Shown here piece by piece: positions 5,752-6,351 of a stretch of DNA of 6,351 nt. Position 1 is the stretch's first letter. Every line of letters starts with the position of its first letter. The translations under genes were made by a program, and so were the position numbers. The stretch covers positions 1-6,351 of the forward strand of contig JADWMI010000141.1 of the NCBI GenBank assembly GCA_015767395.1. Direction: 5' to 3'. Under the pieces are notes generated by a model. The model was not told the origin of the DNA, searched no databases, and was given only the letters and a program-made list of their open reading frames with translations. This DNA is from Bacteroidota bacterium (GTDB lineage: Bacteria > Bacteroidota > Bacteroidia > Flavobacteriales > Flavobacteriaceae).

Positions 5752-6351
5752 TTAAGATTGATGTTTGATTTTCTCGTATAACAGCACAAGAGATTTCAGT
5801 AATTCAACTGGTGTGGTTAATATCTGATAGTGATTTTGACCAAACATTTGTGGCAAATAGTATTTTGCCTGTGCTTCTATGGCCAAAGCATATGAATTAA
5901 TTTGACGCTCATTTAACTCCCTAAGAGCCTGCTTCACATCATTTACCCCATATTTGCCTTCGTATTTATCGTAGTCGTTTGGCTTACCATCTGAAATTAA
6001 AATCACCCATTTATTTTTGGTGTCACGCTTGTCTAACATCGCTCCAGAATGTCGCAAAGCTGCTCCAATTCTGGTGTAGCCACTCGGTTCAACAGCGCCC
6101 ACTTTAAACTTAGCCTTGTTCCAATCTTCATCAAAATCTTTAATTGTTATGTATGAAGAATGATTTCGCGTTTTGGAATAAAAACAATCAATTGAGAAAT
6201 CGATATTAAATTCTTCTAAAATTTCACCGAACAAAATAGATACTTGTTTTTCAACATCAATTACTCTATTCCCAGCCGCATAACCATCACTTGACAAACT
6301 CACATCCAATAATAATAAAATGGATAAATCTTTTTCTTTTTTACGTTTGGA
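5752..6351 (-). CDS. norD: NorD, VWA-domain NO reductase activation protein; 5' end missing
   Basis: The frame is open to the window edge (199 codons visible); the TTG at 6307-6309 is internal, because the preceding codons continue the first VWA strand (SKRKKEKDLSILLLL). This is the C-terminal VWA domain. Counting from the window edge, the metal-dependent adhesion site is complete: DVSLS (Asp16, Ser18, Ser20), the Thr in PSGYTRIGAAL (Thr93), and Asp in ISDGKPNDYDKYEGKYG (Asp121). The last phrase and the R-x-G-AALRHSG segment are typical of NorD, which works with the AAA+ ATPase NorQ to insert or activate the metal centre of NorB; CbbO-like relatives share the domain. Full-length NorD is ~600 residues, so about two thirds lies off the right edge, with norQ and norB/norC expected beyond. 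A 138-base gap with regulatory signals separates it from ric. Confidence 0.88.
   Translation of the reverse strand, partial: SKRKKEKDLSILLLLDVSLSSDGYAAGNRVIDVEKQVSILFGEILEEFNIDFSIDCFYSKTRNHSSYITIKDFDEDWNKAKFKVGAVEPSGYTRIGAALRHSGAMLDKRDTKNKWVILISDGKPNDYDKYEGKYGVNDVKQALRELNERQINSYALAIEAQAKYYLPQMFGQNHYQILTTPVELLKSLVLLYEKIKHQS

Noticed and set aside
6307..6309. TTG as the start codon of the VWA protein
   Set aside because: It falls in the middle of the first VWA beta-strand, and the frame continues to the window edge with strand-like hydrophobic codons; it is an internal Leu of NorD.
1..6351. CRISPR array, tRNA/rRNA genes, transposase or attachment sites
   Set aside because: No regularly spaced direct repeats, no tRNA-like or rRNA-like sequence and no mobile-element protein were seen on either strand.

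Overview
The window looks like a low-GC chromosome fragment from a Bacteroidota bacterium, most likely a marine or environmental member of the Flavobacteriia. The clues are strong A+T bias, mostly TAA stops, genes lacking clear Shine-Dalgarno sequences, Bacteroidota-type -7 boxes (TAnnTTTG), and protein families in the forms usual for that group. This placement is inferred from style; there is no marker gene in the window.

Layout. The left 2.8 kb is on the + strand. It holds a 5'-truncated S15/CocE-type serine hydrolase with the acid-residue signature of alpha-amino-acid ester hydrolases, then, 11 bases later, a lipoprotein of the PQQ-dependent soluble glucose/aldose dehydrogenase family. Both are probably envelope or periplasmic enzymes in one transcription unit. 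A 218-base intergenic region (2823-3040) separates this unit from a convergent - strand block. It contains a strong intrinsic terminator whose U-tract faces the - strand, a possible orphan promoter upstream of that terminator (hence a possible small RNA), and a 9-bp palindrome.

The right 3.3 kb, all on the - strand, is a nitric-oxide cluster. In transcription order it reads norD (3' part only, VWA activation protein of NO reductase), ric/ytfE-type di-iron protein, a hemerythrin-PAS protein of the DUF438 group, norE (heme-copper oxidase subunit III-like) and norF (subunit IV-like). The ric-to-norF genes are tightly spaced and probably form one operon, with a putative promoter and a perfect 14-bp inverted repeat in the 138-base norD-ric gap. 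The catalytic subunits norB/norC and the ATPase norQ are not visible and would be expected beyond the right edge. Together the genes suggest respiratory NO reduction or detoxification (NorD, NorE, NorF), combined with di-iron NO-stress repair or sensing (Ric and the hemerythrin-PAS protein).

Most notable points. The Ric-like protein has lost the histidine from both of its HxxxE iron-binding motifs (Gln131 and Tyr219 instead). The hemerythrin-PAS protein lacks the usual N-terminal DUF438 domain and any output domain. A long perfect palindrome abuts the ric promoter. The convergent intergenic region may encode a small RNA.
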